DNA from: Actinostola sp. cb2023
Lineage: Eukaryota; Cnidaria; Anthozoa; Actiniaria; Actinostolidae
Assembly: GCA_033675265.1 (NCBI GenBank)
Contig: JAUJYZ010001018.1
Span: 62,001 to 126,000 of the forward strand
DNA length: 64,000 nt
Direction: 5' to 3'
Each line of letters begins with the position of its first letter. Within the stretch, counting starts at the first letter, position 1. A model generated the notes under the pieces. It had not been told where the DNA came from. It did not search any database and saw nothing but the letters and a program-made list of their open reading frames with translations. The translations under genes were made by a program, and so were the position numbers. Below are positions 1 through 11,876 of this stretch, in pieces.

Positions 1-900
1 ATTCACCTGCAAAATTTCAGCGATTTTTCTATTGGGGAAGATATACTGAAGAATTACCTTAACTAGATACGATCGTGGATAGCAAGGAGAGCGACGAGGG
101 GAGCTTATCATCAACTGATAAAAAAGCTCGAAGATGAGGTAGCCTACAGATTGTTGAGACTACTACTAAAAGGATTTCATCCTGCAAATGCCCCTCCTTG
201 GAAGAAGACATCAAAAAATTCAAACTGAGCTTTTACAGTAGAAATAAGCTGTATTTCAAATACTGGCGGGAGCATGTAAATCATTGAAACGACCCCACAT
301 ATTAATCATTTGCAAACAGAAAACAACCGGTTGCGTAGCGAAATTGAAGCTCCAAGAAGCACTGTTAATAATTATCTTGAAAAATTATAGTTTGGTGACT
401 TCTATCCTAATCCTTCATGAGGACGAAAATCGTAAACAAGGGAATCTTACATCTGCATGTTTTCCAAGATTTCCTGGTTGTCTACTTCAAATAGACGTTT
501 CAGCACATCAAGCTACCACAACTTTTCCTAGACATATATCTCAAAGACCAGTTACTGATAATCCAAACAATACCTGGGATAACCATAAAGCATGCCAGCT
601 CCCGGCGTAAAAGATCTCGCAAGAATAGAAAATCTGTCGCCGGTAATCTCTCTCTCTCCCTTTTAACTGAAAGGCAAAGTGAGAACACAGCCAGCAAATC
701 CCGAAAAATCTCGATGAAGTCATATTGCATATCGGAAGCAGACAGCATCTTCAACTTAGTGGATAACATTGGCCAAAACTACAGTCCAACTGTAATGATC
801 TCCCCAACTGTAATGATCTCCAGTTTACTCCACAGGACAGACGACGATACCTAAGGTAAACCTTTGCTAGTAATAGAGGATGACCTTTCATTGAAAACAA
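1..900 (+). other. Degenerate coding remnant, possibly retroelement ORF1
   Basis: No intact frame is present. Short stretches read like protein in shifting frames. About 290-370 gives a Leu/Asn/Glu-rich heptad-like segment (QTENNRLRSEIEAP) that could be coiled coil. About 560-800 gives a basic, Ser-rich segment followed by a short tandem copy of CCAACTGTAATGATCTCC (about 788-821). It lies directly upstream of a retrotransposon endonuclease domain on the same strand, so an ORF1 remnant is plausible, but nothing diagnostic such as a zinc knuckle or RRM is visible. Confidence 0.3.
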
Positions 901-1094
901 TAACATTGTTGAATCTGCTTTAAATGGAAGGGGTTTGTATCTGGCTCTACTAGCTTAGCGAAAAATGTTTATCTCATATTAGTAATTTACTTTGAGCTTC
1001 TGTTACTAGCAATTTTTAATTTTTTAAACTTAAAAATGACCATGTAGGTCACGATTTTCGTGTTGAGTCTGGTTCTCCTTGTTCGCTTAGCAGA

Positions 1095-1580
1095 GTAAGC
1101 GGATTTAAAGTTGTTAGCCTTATAAATATTGCAAGCCTAGCATATTGATGAGCTTCGGATCTTCTTGCAAGCTCATTGCTTTGATGTATTTCCTTTAAAT
1201 GAGACCAGACTGGACTCCACAATATCTGACTGTCAGGTGAATATATTGAAGGCTATAGTATTTTAAGAAGGGATAGAAATCGTAATGGAGGAGGAGTATG
1301 TATGTATGTTCGTTCTGGCATTAATTTCAAACCTAGATTGGATCTACATAACGCCAAATATGAAATATTAGGTATTGAAATTTTAAAACCCAATAGTAAG
1401 CCTTTCATCGTAACCGCTCTTCATAGACCTCCGGATTGTGATGATGGCTTTCTAACGAACTTAGAAAATATAGTCCGTATGATTGATGCTGAATCCATTC
1501 TTTACCATTGAATTTTTGCTCTTGGGAGATTTTAATTGCAACTTTTGTGCTAACAATGGGGTAAGCTTGCCCATCACCAC
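1095..1580 (+). pseudogene. Non-LTR retrotransposon endonuclease (APE-type) fragment
   Basis: Three blocks match the AP-endonuclease-like domain of CR1/L2/Jockey-type LINEs. NETRLDSTI at about 1197 carries the catalytic Glu context. GYSILRRDRNRNGGGVCMYVR at about 1242-1304 is the conserved Gly-rich loop. GDFNCN appears near 1525 in a shifted frame after an in-frame TGA at about 1509. An earlier block (GFKVVSL then DELR-like residues, about 1097-1160) fits the domain N-terminus. Frameshifts and stops show it is dead. No reverse transcriptase follows; the sequence changes to unrelated repeats after about 1,600. Confidence 0.8.
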
Positions 1581-1719
1581 ATGTTTCTTAAGGTGGCATG
1601 CGCCTATTTCGTTGGACGATGGGTCTCATTTTAAATCGATGTTTTAAGCAGCAAAACGTTAAAGGGGCACTGTCACGACACGTATGTGCGCCAATTTTAA
1701 TGATATGCAGATATTTTAA

Positions 1720-2424
1720 GGACGTTCGCGGGCAATTGAAGTTATAATGTCAATTTTCTGAAACTTGGCATACAGATACTCTAACGTATTAGAGTTAAAA
1801 AACTGTTTTTGAGCTACACGCCGAGCAAAACTGATGATTTTGAAGAGAAAGACGCGCGAATTATGATAAGTAAACTGTCAAATGAACACCTCAAAATTAC
1901 ATGAAAACGTTCTTTAAATTCTATTAAATTTTATCTGACATTGAATATATTTGTAGTTAACATAACTGATTAAATATAAATTCAATAACTGGTAATTCGA
2001 AGTATTTGCGAAGGTTTTAATCCGTGCGTTGCCGTCAAAATGTGAGTCGTTCGAATCCGTGGAGGGGTGTATTTTTTTTGAAAATATTGATGTCAGTCTT
2101 TCCCATGTAATGTCATTTTTTTCATTTTAACATATTTTGTAGATCTTTATAGTACCTAGACTTTAGGCAGGAAAAAAATGGGGGTCACCGTGTTCGTTTC
2201 GGAGACTGAGTACTAATGAGAGCCCGTTTCTTTAAAAATCGCTGCTTTTTGCGCTTTTCAAAACCAAAAATCGAAAACATGTTAAGAAAGCTATCTTAGA
2301 TATCAAATAAGGAAAAATTGATCATATCTCGAAAAAAATGTTTTTGGTCATTTCGACTTCCGGTTTAAGAGCGCGCGCGATTGTGCGCAGTAAGAATGCG
2401 CGCGAGCAATGACCGCGAACGTCC
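1720..2424. mobile_element. Non-autonomous TIR element (about 0.7 kb)
   Basis: Perfect 12-bp terminal inverted repeats, GGACGTTCGCGG at 1720-1731 and CCGCGAACGTCC at 2413-2424, bound a segment with no significant ORF. A second inverted-repeat element abuts its right end. The superfamily cannot be assigned because the target duplication is not clear. Confidence 0.6.
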
Positions 2425-2426
2425 TC

Positions 2427-2741
2427 AAGCCGCGGCTATTTTTTGCTTGCACAGGCGACGCGATTTTTTAGGAAATCGAAAATTGCTAGTTCAATTCTGA
2501 TTTTAATAATTATAATAATAGGTATTTGGAGCATAATACTATTGTCTCTATTGTCTACTATTGTCTATTGTCTACTATTGTCTACTATTGTCTAATGAGT
2601 TATAAAAACCGGAAATCAGAAATTGAAATGATAATTTTCGAATATGTGGCATCAACAAAAATAAAAAACGGTGATACAGCAGTTTTTCAAAAAAATTGCG
2701 TCGCCTGTGCAAGCAAAAAATCGCTCGTGTAGCCGCGGCTT
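2427..2741. mobile_element. Palindromic foldback MITE
   Basis: The left arm (about 2427-2475) begins AAGCCGCGGCT and continues through TTTGCTTGCACAGGCGACGC. The right arm (about 2690-2741) is its reverse complement and ends AGCCGCGGCTT. The arms are nearly identical over about 45 bp. The centre contains a short minisatellite (about 2540-2596). No coding capacity. Confidence 0.65.
2540..2596. repeat. Minisatellite (TATTGTCTAC)n, degenerate
   Basis: Units of about 8-11 bp, variants of ACTATTGTCT, are repeated about six times inside the spacer of the palindromic element. Confidence 0.75.
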
Positions 2742-4189
2742 TTAAGAGAGTGCAAAATTCGAAGAAAATGAAAGAAAGACGGAAAATGAGGATTAGCTGA
2801 TTTCAATCACGTTTTGGTCATAGTTTGTGTTAGAGGTCTAAATTAAATCCACGGCATTAGTTTCCTAAAATATCATAATGCCGGCAATCTACAGGCCATG
2901 CAAATTTGGTGTATTGAGGAGGCCTGGGGCGAGAAGTGAAAATAGGAAAATTATGGTATGTTTCAAGGGTCGTTACTCGTACGCAATAAGGATATTAGAA
3001 CAAAAAACACATTTGGTATTATATTTGATCTATTTCTAATAAATCTAGCTCAATTTTCTTCAAAACGTTAAATTTTCGAAGAAAGGGTGTTTGTCTAAGA
3101 AAAAATATGAAAATATTGTATTTGAAGAGTAAGTTTTGGCGAAACGTCTGATCATCCGGCGGACTTGATTCTTAGTATTTATAGAGTTCGAAGCATAAGA
3201 AAGCTTGTGAAATCAAGTTTTTCCTGGGTAATTTCGTAGAAAGTTTGAAAAATCCAGTCAAATTCTCTGAAAATCACACACACAAAAAATATTGTTTTTG
3301 CATTTTATTCTGGAAATAAAGGAAAGTTGACATTTGAGCAAAGAATAACAATACAACAAGACAGTTGTGATGCTTGGTTTAATATTTAGGAGGATAAAGG
3401 AGATTGAACATTAATGTTTTTGAAGAAATTGTGTGTCACAATTAGTCACTTTGGAAACGAGTAAAGGACTGGGAACGAGATAATTAATATAATTAAGAAA
3501 TGAACCCCATCATAAGAAAGAGCATGTCAGCATTACTAAGTTTACAAAGTTTCCATAGGTTCAGTTAGATATTAATCTTTTGGTATATTTCGAGACTGGG
3601 GTTGCTACTCGGCAACCACGCGTACAATTCTGTCTTTGTTCTAGCTGACAGGTGAAATGGTTTCATATTGTTCATAACTCTTTCAACAACAGATTTAACA
3701 TCCACAACTTTGAGGATTCGGTCGAAATTAATTTCAATCTTCTCATCTTCTGTCAGCATGAGGCATTCCTTTCCTTCAGTCTGTTTACACCCACAACACT
3801 ATATCAATTTGATGAAGCTGTTTGCATACTTCAACAGTATAAGTTGAAATATAGAGCTTTTTCATGAAATTGAATGGGTCCATGATAAACTTATGTTGAA
3901 GATGAGTCTCGTATCCAACAGTAGATCAGCGGAATAATGGTCAATATCATTTGATTTTCGGAGATGGAAACATTCAGCTTTATATAAAATTATGCTCTAG
4001 TTGGGATACTAAAAATAACTTTACTTAAGAAAACTTAGAAAAACAAGTTACATCATGATGATCATGATCATGGAAAAGAAATATGAAAAGTAACAGCGTA
4101 TGAGTATGCGAAGACTGAACAAAAACGTCAGCCAAACACCAAAAGTCCATCTGATCGTTCTAAAAATAGTTGTGGAATAACACAGACTG
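2742..4189. other. AT-rich non-coding stretch, nothing recognised
   Basis: No domain-bearing frame was found. A minus-strand frame at 3759-3565 (64 aa, starting MLTEDEKIEINFD) reads smoothly and could be an orphan exon, but it has no recognisable motif or convincing splice context. Confidence 0.4.
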
Positions 4190-4224
4190 AATAGGATCGT
4201 TTTAAAAATAACTCCAGAGGTGGG

Positions 4225-4335
4225 ACCTGTGCGATGGCCCGGTGTGAACCAGAACTCCCCCTAGCCTGGCTGGCCGGCTGACCCGGGCCGCCCGGACTGA
4301 CCCGGACCGCCCGTGTTGGTGAACCGGCACTTTCC
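4225..4335. other. GC-rich island in AT-rich DNA
   Basis: A patch of about 110 bp, rich in CCGG, CCCGG and GGCCGG, stands out sharply. Imperfect internal units of CTGACCCGG and CCGCCCG suggest a small degenerate minisatellite or a fragment of a GC-rich repeat. No ORF. Confidence 0.5.
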
Positions 4336-4643
4336 TACTACTAACATAATATATTTTTGAAGTCGATGTAGTTGTAAACTAGTTGAAAGCTGTGATAGCT
4401 TGAAAATACATGGTGATTTTTAGTGTAAATTCAAGTAATACTCACAAAACATATATTTACTGATGTCATTTAGACCATGTTGCGACTGGATCACGCAATA
4501 GTACTCGATAGGCTTTTTTCATCTCTAGAATTGTTCAACAATGTTCATACACAAGCTTCTGTGCTTCACTTTGGCCGCCATCTTTTTCTAACTTCCTATC
4601 TGTAACTATGGAAACTTAATCTCATAGAGCAACAGCTGACCTT

Positions 4644-4644
<1 letters not shown>

Positions 4645-4719
<75 letters not shown>

Positions 4720-4720
4720 G
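4645..4720. repeat. (AAT)n microsatellite
   Basis: Roughly 25 uninterrupted AAT/ATA units are followed by AAGCTTTATTTAAGC. The same kind of junction recurs near 28,290 (AATAAGCTTTATT), so this may be the 3' tail of a retroelement copy. Confidence 0.9.
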
Positions 4721-5237
4721 CTTTATTTAAGCAGGGAACACATGAGCCTGTGCCTCGTTTTTGTGCTGTTTACTGCTAGATTTGAATGCTGATGCAGAAA
4801 GGTTTAACTTGTGAATGTACGTAATTTTATTGCAGTTTTACTTTCAACTATTGATGTATTTTCAGTATCTAATTGGATATGTTGGAAACAATCGATGTTT
4901 GCGTAGAAAATTTGCCATGAATTAGCTGTTGAGGTAAATTCTATGTTGGGGCAGTTCTATTTCTTAAACGCTTAATGGATGACTTTTTATCCAATTAGTT
5001 TGAGTAATCACAATGTGTGAACCACATTGTAGTGCTATTTTATGAAAGATATTACCGCATTTGATACGTCTGCAACGCGTGTAAAGACAATGCACTATTT
5101 GTGGTCGCATTATGCAAATTAGGACAGTCACGTGATCGTTCCTATGGTAACCAAGTTTATGAAAGTGAAGCTCTTATAGGATTAATAATTCAGACGAAGT
5201 TTCACGTTAATCGAATAAGTGGCAAGTAGTACACCGC

Positions 5238-7690
5238 CTATGGCAAGTTCTAGTATACCTCCTTTGGCTATAAGCTATATGCATCAACTCTGGCTAATAG
5301 AAACATAACCTCTAGCTAGCAGAACACCACCTCTGGCTAGTAGAACATCACCTCGAGCTAGCAATAGACATCCTCCTAGAACAATGCTAAATGTATCTCT
5401 GGCTAGCAGCTGTGCATCACCTCTGGTTAGCAGACCTACTATTGGTGGAAAGTGCCCACGCAGGCCTTTCCACTTAACGCATGATATTGAGTCTTCAGAA
5501 TGCCAAAGTTGTAAAAGGCTAAAGCTTGAAAATGATGACTTGAGAAGACAACTCAATGAGATCATTGAAAATAAAGGTAAGACAAGTCATCGTCTTACAC
5601 CGGCAACACGAGAAGCCGCAGCGTTGGAATCCAACGTTGCTAAAGACGCGCTAGTTAATCCGATTTACTAGAACACCTTTAATGCTAGTCAGCCCAGCAG
5701 CAGTCCGCGATAATCAAAACATCAACTTTCAAGGAATGTCGCTACTGCGTTTTAATGACCAGCGGTTGCTCACTGAATACAAGATGGCGTACAAATAACA
5801 AGAATATGTACAAATGTACACAGGTTTGAATTTGACCAGCACTAAATGTAGAATATTAACGTTTAAAATTGGGTTATCCTTTATAAGGATGTATTTTCAT
5901 GAAATGGCGCCTAATTTGAAAAGTATAAAGCAAGCATCTATGATTACAATTGGTGCCAAATCTCGATGGAACGATGAAAAGGACTAGTTCTGGCTCTCCA
6001 GTGCCTCCAGTTCTTTCACCAAAACAAGTCTTTTCTTTAAAGTTATGCCCCACAAAGATGCGGTTAATGCATCGCAGTGCTGCTCTAAACCAGGAATGTT
6101 TTGTTCTACCACGTCAGCGAGATATTTTGAATACGAATATTACGGTATCAGGGTACCCCAAACGACCATCATGCACGCAATACGCTCTAGCACGTACTCG
6201 TTACGTTAAAACGTCTATAAAGTATACATTTTCTGAAAGCTGAATAAATGCAGAATTCAATAAAACAATTAGTTTTTAGAACAAAAACAGTATATTTGAA
6301 ATAGGTAAAAAAGTGCAGATTTTCACATCACTATAATCGCCAAGGTCCCATACAGCCGCAATTTATCGGAAATCCTTGGCTAATACCTTTATAAGCTTAC
6401 GAGATATATCTTACAAAAAAGTGTCTCCGTTTCTTGATAAATTAACCCGTTGCGTTTTTATACGGTCCTAAACTTCGAGCTCTGCAAAAACTGGAAAACA
6501 CTTTACAAAACAATTGGAAATTGAATATTAAAATTCGGAGACACATTTTTGAAGAATATTTATCTGACAAAGTGTCCACCAAATTTCAGCTAAATCGGAT
6601 AAAATCCCTTTGACCCGGAACTCAAAATGTGCGCTTGATTCGTGGCTATTTTGTTTCCGAAATAAAAGGCAAAAGAGTTTTCAAGTCAAGTGTCGCCTTT
6701 GTTTACACAAGCGATGATAATCCACCACAGATATGTGATCCAATACCTGATGACATATGAATGGCATTCATAAGAAGATCGCCTTACAGTTCGCAACGAC
6801 GTAACACAACGTGGCAGAAAAACAAAGTTACTGCTAGCGGAAAATACGAGCACTTTGACCGTGAGTGGTTTAGCATCGTTATCCAAGGATGTATTTTGAG
6901 TGAGCAGTTACGAATTTTGGATACTTACTTCGCATCTGAATCTTTGTGGGAAGTATGTTGCGTGAGTACTGTTGACAGCTTCCTTGTCGACATCTTTTTG
7001 CATCAAATGAAATCAAAAATTCGTTTTTTGATTCTAACTTTTTAGGGAAAAAATATTTTTAGATTTCGCTGGTAACGGAGATAAACTCAAGGGGTTTTGG
7101 CACGCTCTCTTCTAAGACCGAGGTAGACGAGGTCGCTCACTTGAAACGCAAAGGTTCCATTCTAGAAGTGCAACTCAGCTTGGCTGCTAAAAAAATTGTG
7201 CAAATTCGAAGACAGAGAGAGCAAGATACATTTCTTCCAGATACACCACCTAATTCAAAAAGCCCGCCAACCAAAAGCCCGCCCAAAAACCCTCGACCAA
7301 ATAAAGAAGGATCCCGACTTATCTCCTTCCATAACAAAGAAAAACCTGCAGGTCGCTAGCTCAACCCTCGACCAGCTGTCGAAACTCTGCAAAGTGAGAG
7401 GAAAGTCTTTGGGCGCCGTTCTTGGAGAATATTGTCTATTAGAACGGGAAGACGAAGGCGATTATAGTGCTATATCTCACATTCACAATGTGTTCCTTCA
7501 TTTGGCCATTGAAGTTGGTGTAAAGGAGTCATGCGAACGATTGATCCCAGACAAAATGTGGAAAGAAAGAGTCCAGTCCATGTGTTCGCCAGATTGGGTT
7601 TGATATTTGTTATTTAAATTGAAAGCAAGATTGTCAGATAATGCTTGGGAACAAATGACCAATCTCACATAGCTTGGACGTTCAGGGGTA
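5238..7690 (+). pseudogene. Decayed multi-exon transposon-type gene (family unknown)
   Basis: Three coding islands lie on the plus strand. The first (5238-5574) starts MASSSIPPLA and contains a degenerate PLASRTPPLASRT repeat, an in-frame TAA near 5307 and a Leu/Asn-rich segment with a CQSC motif, ending near a GGTAAG donor. The second is at 5950-6243. The third (about 7100-7687) is Lys/Pro-rich, shifts frame near 7330, then reads GKSLGAVLGEYCLLERED. It passes an in-frame TGA (7601) and TAG (7670) and ends at GGTAAG. The order coiled coil, basic/Pro-rich linker, then helical block resembles the N-terminal half of the transposase-like gene at 26.5-35 kb. Catalytic exons are absent. The family link is inference. 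Confidence 0.5.
6301..7060. other. Intron-like AT-rich DNA between coding islands
   Basis: Lies between the second and third coding islands of the broken gene at 5.2-7.7 kb. ORFs on both strands overlap each other and show no motif, so they are treated as chance. Confidence 0.4.
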
Positions 7691-7767
7691 AGAAAGTGTA
7701 GAAACTTAAATAAAGCTTACAATTATTTATTGTACATTGTATATTATATACAAGTAATTATGCAAAA

Positions 7768-8070
7768 AAAAAAATATAATAACTGTTTATTTAAGTGTCC
7801 AATGCGTTCTAACGCTTGCGCACTAATTGGGGGACACTGTACTCACACACACACTACCACTACATTCTAATATTCTATACATACAACTTCCAGCTAACTA
7901 GTTCGTTTTCATTGAGGGAGGAAAACCGGAGTACCCGGAGAAAAACCCTCGAAGCAAGGGAGAGAACGAACTGACAAACTCAAATCACATGTGATCCCAG
8001 GTCCGGGAATCGAACCCGGGACACAGAGGTGACAGACCGAGGCTCTCACCACTCGGCCACCCTTGCTTCC
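7768..8070 (-). mobile_element. tRNA-derived SINE
   Basis: On the minus strand the element starts GGAAGCAAGGGTGGCCGAGTG, containing an RNA polymerase III A-box (TGGCCGAGTGG, complement of about 8048-8058). About 40 bp later comes a B-box, GGTTCGATTCC (complement of about 8005-8017), inside a tRNA-like T-arm CCCGGGTTCGATTCCCGG. A core with CTCCGGGTACTCCGG and CCTCCCTC follows, then an A/T-rich tail near 7770. The tRNA-like head plus conserved core fits cnidarian SINE2-type elements. The core resembles the widely conserved Nin-DC type, but that assignment is from memory. The element is too long, and its body too different, to be a functional tRNA gene. Confidence 0.8.
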
Positions 8071-8689
8071 CTAATATGGTTTCGAGTTGTATGCCATGGA
8101 ATATCCCACCGTGCGCTAGTAATGACTAGCGTCCTGATCCCATGTATCACTTGTACTGTACATTGTATTTCCTAAGTATACACACCAGCCTTTAGGTGAT
8201 GTATGTATAGAAAATACAAGTGGTGTGTTACATACCATGCGAATACAACTCAAAATCATTGCATAATTCATGTCTCTCACACCATAGAAAATACTAGAAC
8301 AAATAAACATATCACATTGCATTGTGGGAAGGAAGAGTGGAATACTGTGGAATATGCAATAGCAACTCTGCTGTCTGATTGACTGTGTTTCCAATGTTGT
8401 GGGTTAAATCTTAATAACATGTGTCCAGTGGATAGCAAGGGAGATGCGACTACATGGTCAGATTCCCAAGGAACTTGTGCTAAATCTTAAGGTTATTCCA
8501 CATGAGGTTGACATGAGGGCTGCATGAACGACTGTATGCTGGTGTGGCTGCGGCTGCGGCTTTGCTTGCTAAATGAAGAAGAATCGGGTCATCTAAAATT
8601 GAAAAGCAACATTTTCGATTTCAGATTTCTTGATTTTAAGAAATCAGAAATCAAACCTGATTCGTATTAAAGGCTCTCAGAAATCAGAA
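8071..8689. other. Unassigned DNA with short inverted repeats
   Basis: Contains small palindromes such as CGCTAGTAATGACTAGCG near 8113 and an AAATCAGAAATC/GATTTCTGATTT cluster at 8620-8695. No supported gene. Confidence 0.4.
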
Positions 8690-8737
8690 AACTATGAATT
8701 CATTCGAACTTGATCCCTTCGAAGACGTGCTGAGATG

Positions 8738-8875
8738 CTGCGGGGGTAGTGGAGAGGGAGGGGAGGGGCGGGGAGGTGAAAGTGAAAGGAGGGGGAAGGG
8801 TTCGCCCAATACTTCCTTTCCTCCCAACCCTAGCCCGCAAGTGGTACGTGTCACCCTTTCCCCAAGGGGGAAGTA
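8738..8875. repeat. Purine-skewed GGGGAGG-rich tract
   Basis: The plus strand is almost pure G/A from about 8738 to 8800, then turns C-rich (8815-8870). ORFs of about 60 aa open on both strands but are made of low-complexity Gly/Glu or Pro/Ser, so they are not called as genes. Confidence 0.6.
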
Positions 8876-8880
8876 GATTT

Positions 8881-9540
8881 GCCGCCACAACAGTTAGATG
8901 GTAATTACATTTTGCACCATTCAGTTAATCAAAGGCACCCAATGGTGAACTCGTGGATTTTCGGTGACTGACGAGGAACTCCTTGAAGAAGACATTAGGG
9001 CATGTTAGAGCATGGAACCAGCACATGTCATTGCAGTTATCTTTCGTGATCAATGCTGTATGTTTTATATTTCCCTCTTTGAAATACAAATATATATTGA
9101 TAGTTATTTGAGGGTTGAGGCGTATTTTGTGGGTTTCCGGGATCAGCTGGATTTCGAGTTGTTATCGCCTGAATTCTGAAAGAGACGTAAGCTTAAATAG
9201 CACAGCAACAACACACAACGGTAAACTTGTTTGAAAATAATAAAAACCAATAAATAATGAAAATCAATACACAAATGCAATAACGCAAATTCAAGTCCAA
9301 TTCATCTTCAAGTCAGCATGTACATGTATGCAATCTTGATTGTGCTCGATGTTTGGCCGATTTGGGTAAGCTTCGTAGTCGTTGCTTTCAACTGAAAATC
9401 CAGGTTATTTTGTAATGATTTCATTACAATGCAACAGTTTAACTTCAAGTTTGTATACATGTAACTGATAAAAGCTTCACTGATAAAGGCTTCCATGTGT
9501 CTCAGTTCAGTTAGCGCGGAATATCAGTCTTAGGCATGTT
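8881..9540. other. Unassigned non-coding DNA
   Basis: No domain-bearing frame and no clear repeat structure seen. Confidence 0.4.
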
Positions 9541-9589
9541 GACATTGAACGAAACCAGTAGAGTCAGTACGAGTCGTTGCGACGTAGCC

Positions 9590-9775
9590 ATCTCTTCGTT
9601 CTTCTAACAGCTTCCTCACGAATGGAAGGGGTGACGATATCAAGTTTGAAGATCTTATCATGTTATCATCTGAACACTCTGACGAGTAAAGAGTGCAAGA
9701 TTTCCTTAGAAAAATTCCACATGAAGCGCCTTCCATCGTGTCTTGGAATGCCATTTTGGAAATCTGAAGCCTCAT
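9590..9775 (+). pseudogene. Possible decayed exon, unknown family
   Basis: One plus-strand frame reads acidic and helical (FEDLIMLSSEHSDE, then an in-frame TAA, then RVQDFLRKIPHEAPSIVSW). The composition is more protein-like than the surrounding frames. It could be an exon of the gene fragment that starts at 10,098, but no domain is recognised. Confidence 0.3.
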
Positions 9776-9868
9776 GTCTAGTTCCCAGTCCCATGCGGCT
9801 CAAAAGTTTACAATTTGCCCCCGAGTGAGTGAGTGAGTGACACTTCCGGTTCAAAAGTCCCATCCCAA

Positions 9869-9900
9869 TAACTCGTGGATGCTTTGCAATCCACGAGTTA
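9869..9900. repeat. Perfect 12-bp hairpin
   Basis: TAACTCGTGGAT and ATCCACGAGTTA flank an 8-nt loop (GCTTTGCA). It immediately follows a GAGT microsatellite (about 9825-9841). Confidence 0.85.
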
Positions 9901-10097
9901 AAAACGGAGACCTGTGTCTGTTATCGCTATCCACTACTCATCAGTATTTTAATGTTTGTATAACGCCCTTGTTAATTCATTTGTTCTACTGTCTATTGTT
10001 TTGTAATTTATCAGAAAATACTTATGTAAATTTGGTCAGTTTTTTTGTAACTCATCTTGGAGTACGCGAGTAGCTCCCTATTCATTTCAATTTTGCC

Positions 10098-11876
10098 ATG
10101 GTTTCACCGATAAGGTTAGTTATACTTTGTAATTATCGTCAGCATGTATTTATTTATGTAGTTATCATGATAGTTAGTGATGTGTTGTATGTATTGCTTA
10201 TTTGTAGAACCGTATTTATCAGTAAACTCGTGTATCTTATGGGAAAGCCGTTGGCTCGTACAGTGTCTACAAAAAAAAATGTTACGTGGAGTACATTGGT
10301 CGCTCTGTTTGGTATTGAGCAGGACTCCTCCATTTGGCTGAAAGATACGTATGTATTTCCGGCTGCAAAAGGTGCGTTTCCAACGTTGGAATTATTTGAG
10401 CTACACTATCGAAGTCGGTCCTTCGACGAGCAACATTAACGATCACTGTGATGACAAACGCCAAAAGCGTTCTATATCAGATGAAGAAACCACTGACTCA
10501 GAGGCAGAATTTCGTCGCTTAGCTTACAAACTGACTGTTGCAAGCAATAAAAAAGCCAACAAGAACAGTCAACCAAGGGCGTGATAGGGAAGCGACCTGT
10601 TCCCTCGACGTCATCGTCAAATGCAAGTTTTAAAATAACTGTCGGGGAATGGCAAAATAAAAAAGTCAGACTAATGCGGAATTGTCTGGTTTGGTGTTCC
10701 GAAGATACAGATTACGAAGAAATCGAGAAAAAATGGCTTGTCACGCTGGGTCCAACCACCCCCCCAAAATGCTCATCTATTTCTGACAGAAATGCATTTT
10801 TCATCATAGCTGTACTTCCAAAAAGTATTTTTCGACCAAATTTTCGGGTATGGAGTGATATCGGAATGAATAATATTTTGGTACAATTTTGACGGAAAAC
10901 ATCGATATTATGACGTCACTACGTATGTTGCAATCATTTTGACGATTTTAAAGATAAGGAATACATTTTATTTATGTATTGAAAATCAAAGAGCAGATAA
11001 TAAGAAGATGAATTCTGAAAACGGATTGTTCATAGCATTAATATGGAAGGAGTATTATTTTTTTTAACTTTGACTTTTTTGAATTACGTCATACCATTTG
11101 GGAATTTCGAAATTAATTATTTAATTGTAAATTTTAATGATCGTAAGATCAAATACCTTGTAAATATGTTGTACTAGTCTATTGCAAAAATATGCGTAAC
11201 ATTTTGAAGCACAAGTTTTTCTTTATCGTCTCTTTTAAACGAAAAACAAAAACTTGTGACGTCATCAAATGACGTCATAATTAAATATTCCCTAATATCT
11301 TCATTCTGAGACCGAAATTAAAAAATCCAAAACGATACGATCTTAGAAGACATTTTGTAAAGTACCTTAAAACAAGAATGGATTGATTTAATGAAATAAC
11401 GAAACATTTAAACCAAGGGGTTTGTTTTCCTATATCTTCCTATTAAAATGAGGTTGAGGGGAGGGGTGGTTGGGCCATTATTCAACTTCCTATAACTCAA
11501 CAACTATTGATGCTATCAAGAAACAGTTTTTAGCTTTGAACTCCCCTGATATATCTCTTTCAAATTCCTAATTCAAAATATTTGAATTCCTAAATCCAAA
11601 AATCGATAAAATATTGCAACATTTATTATGACGTCACAGTATCGACTTTTTGGTCCAAAAAAAAATCAAAATATTTTTCAGAGATATGTTACCCCACTGA
11701 CAAAGTTTGATTAAAATATTCGTACGGCATAGAAAGTTATTGCAAATCGAATCTCTGATGATCGTTTTTGGGAGTGGTTTGACCCAGCGTGTGTGAACTA
11801 CAGGTGTCTTCCCAAGAGGTCGTGCTGTACGACAGTAACTACTTGGAAGTGGGAGACTCTCAAGGGAGAATTGGTA
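10098..11876 (+). pseudogene. Broken transposon-type gene split by a TIR element
   Basis: A first exon (ATG at 10,098, donor GGTTAGT about 10,114) joins a second exon after CAG at about 10,224. In that reading the protein contains GKPLARTVSTKKNVTWSTLV and LKDTYVFPAAKG. The reading frame then shifts at about 10,400 and again at about 10,580, with Ser/Asp/Glu-rich and Lys-rich stretches. It ends KKWLV at 10,741, where a 1.05-kb insertion begins. Past the insertion the frame resumes with NYRCLPKRSCCTTV and reaches a GTAAGA donor near 11,876. The N-terminal block may be a small DNA-binding or recruitment module, but I do not recognise the family. Confidence 0.45.
10742..11791. mobile_element. CACTA/EnSpm-like non-autonomous element, 1.05 kb
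   Basis: Terminal inverted repeats CACGCTGGGTC (10,742-10,752) and GACCCAGCGTG (11,781-11,791) extend imperfectly through AACCAC and CCC. The flanks carry a TGT duplication: CTTGT before and TGTGAAC after. Removing the element with one TGT restores the interrupted reading frame. CAC...GTG ends plus a 3-bp duplication fit the CACTA superfamily (inference). It contains no transposase and several AT-rich palindromic stretches. Confidence 0.7.

Noticed and set aside
8005..8070. Functional tRNA gene
   Set aside because: A and B boxes are present, but they lead into a long SINE body rather than ending after a CCA-accepting stem.
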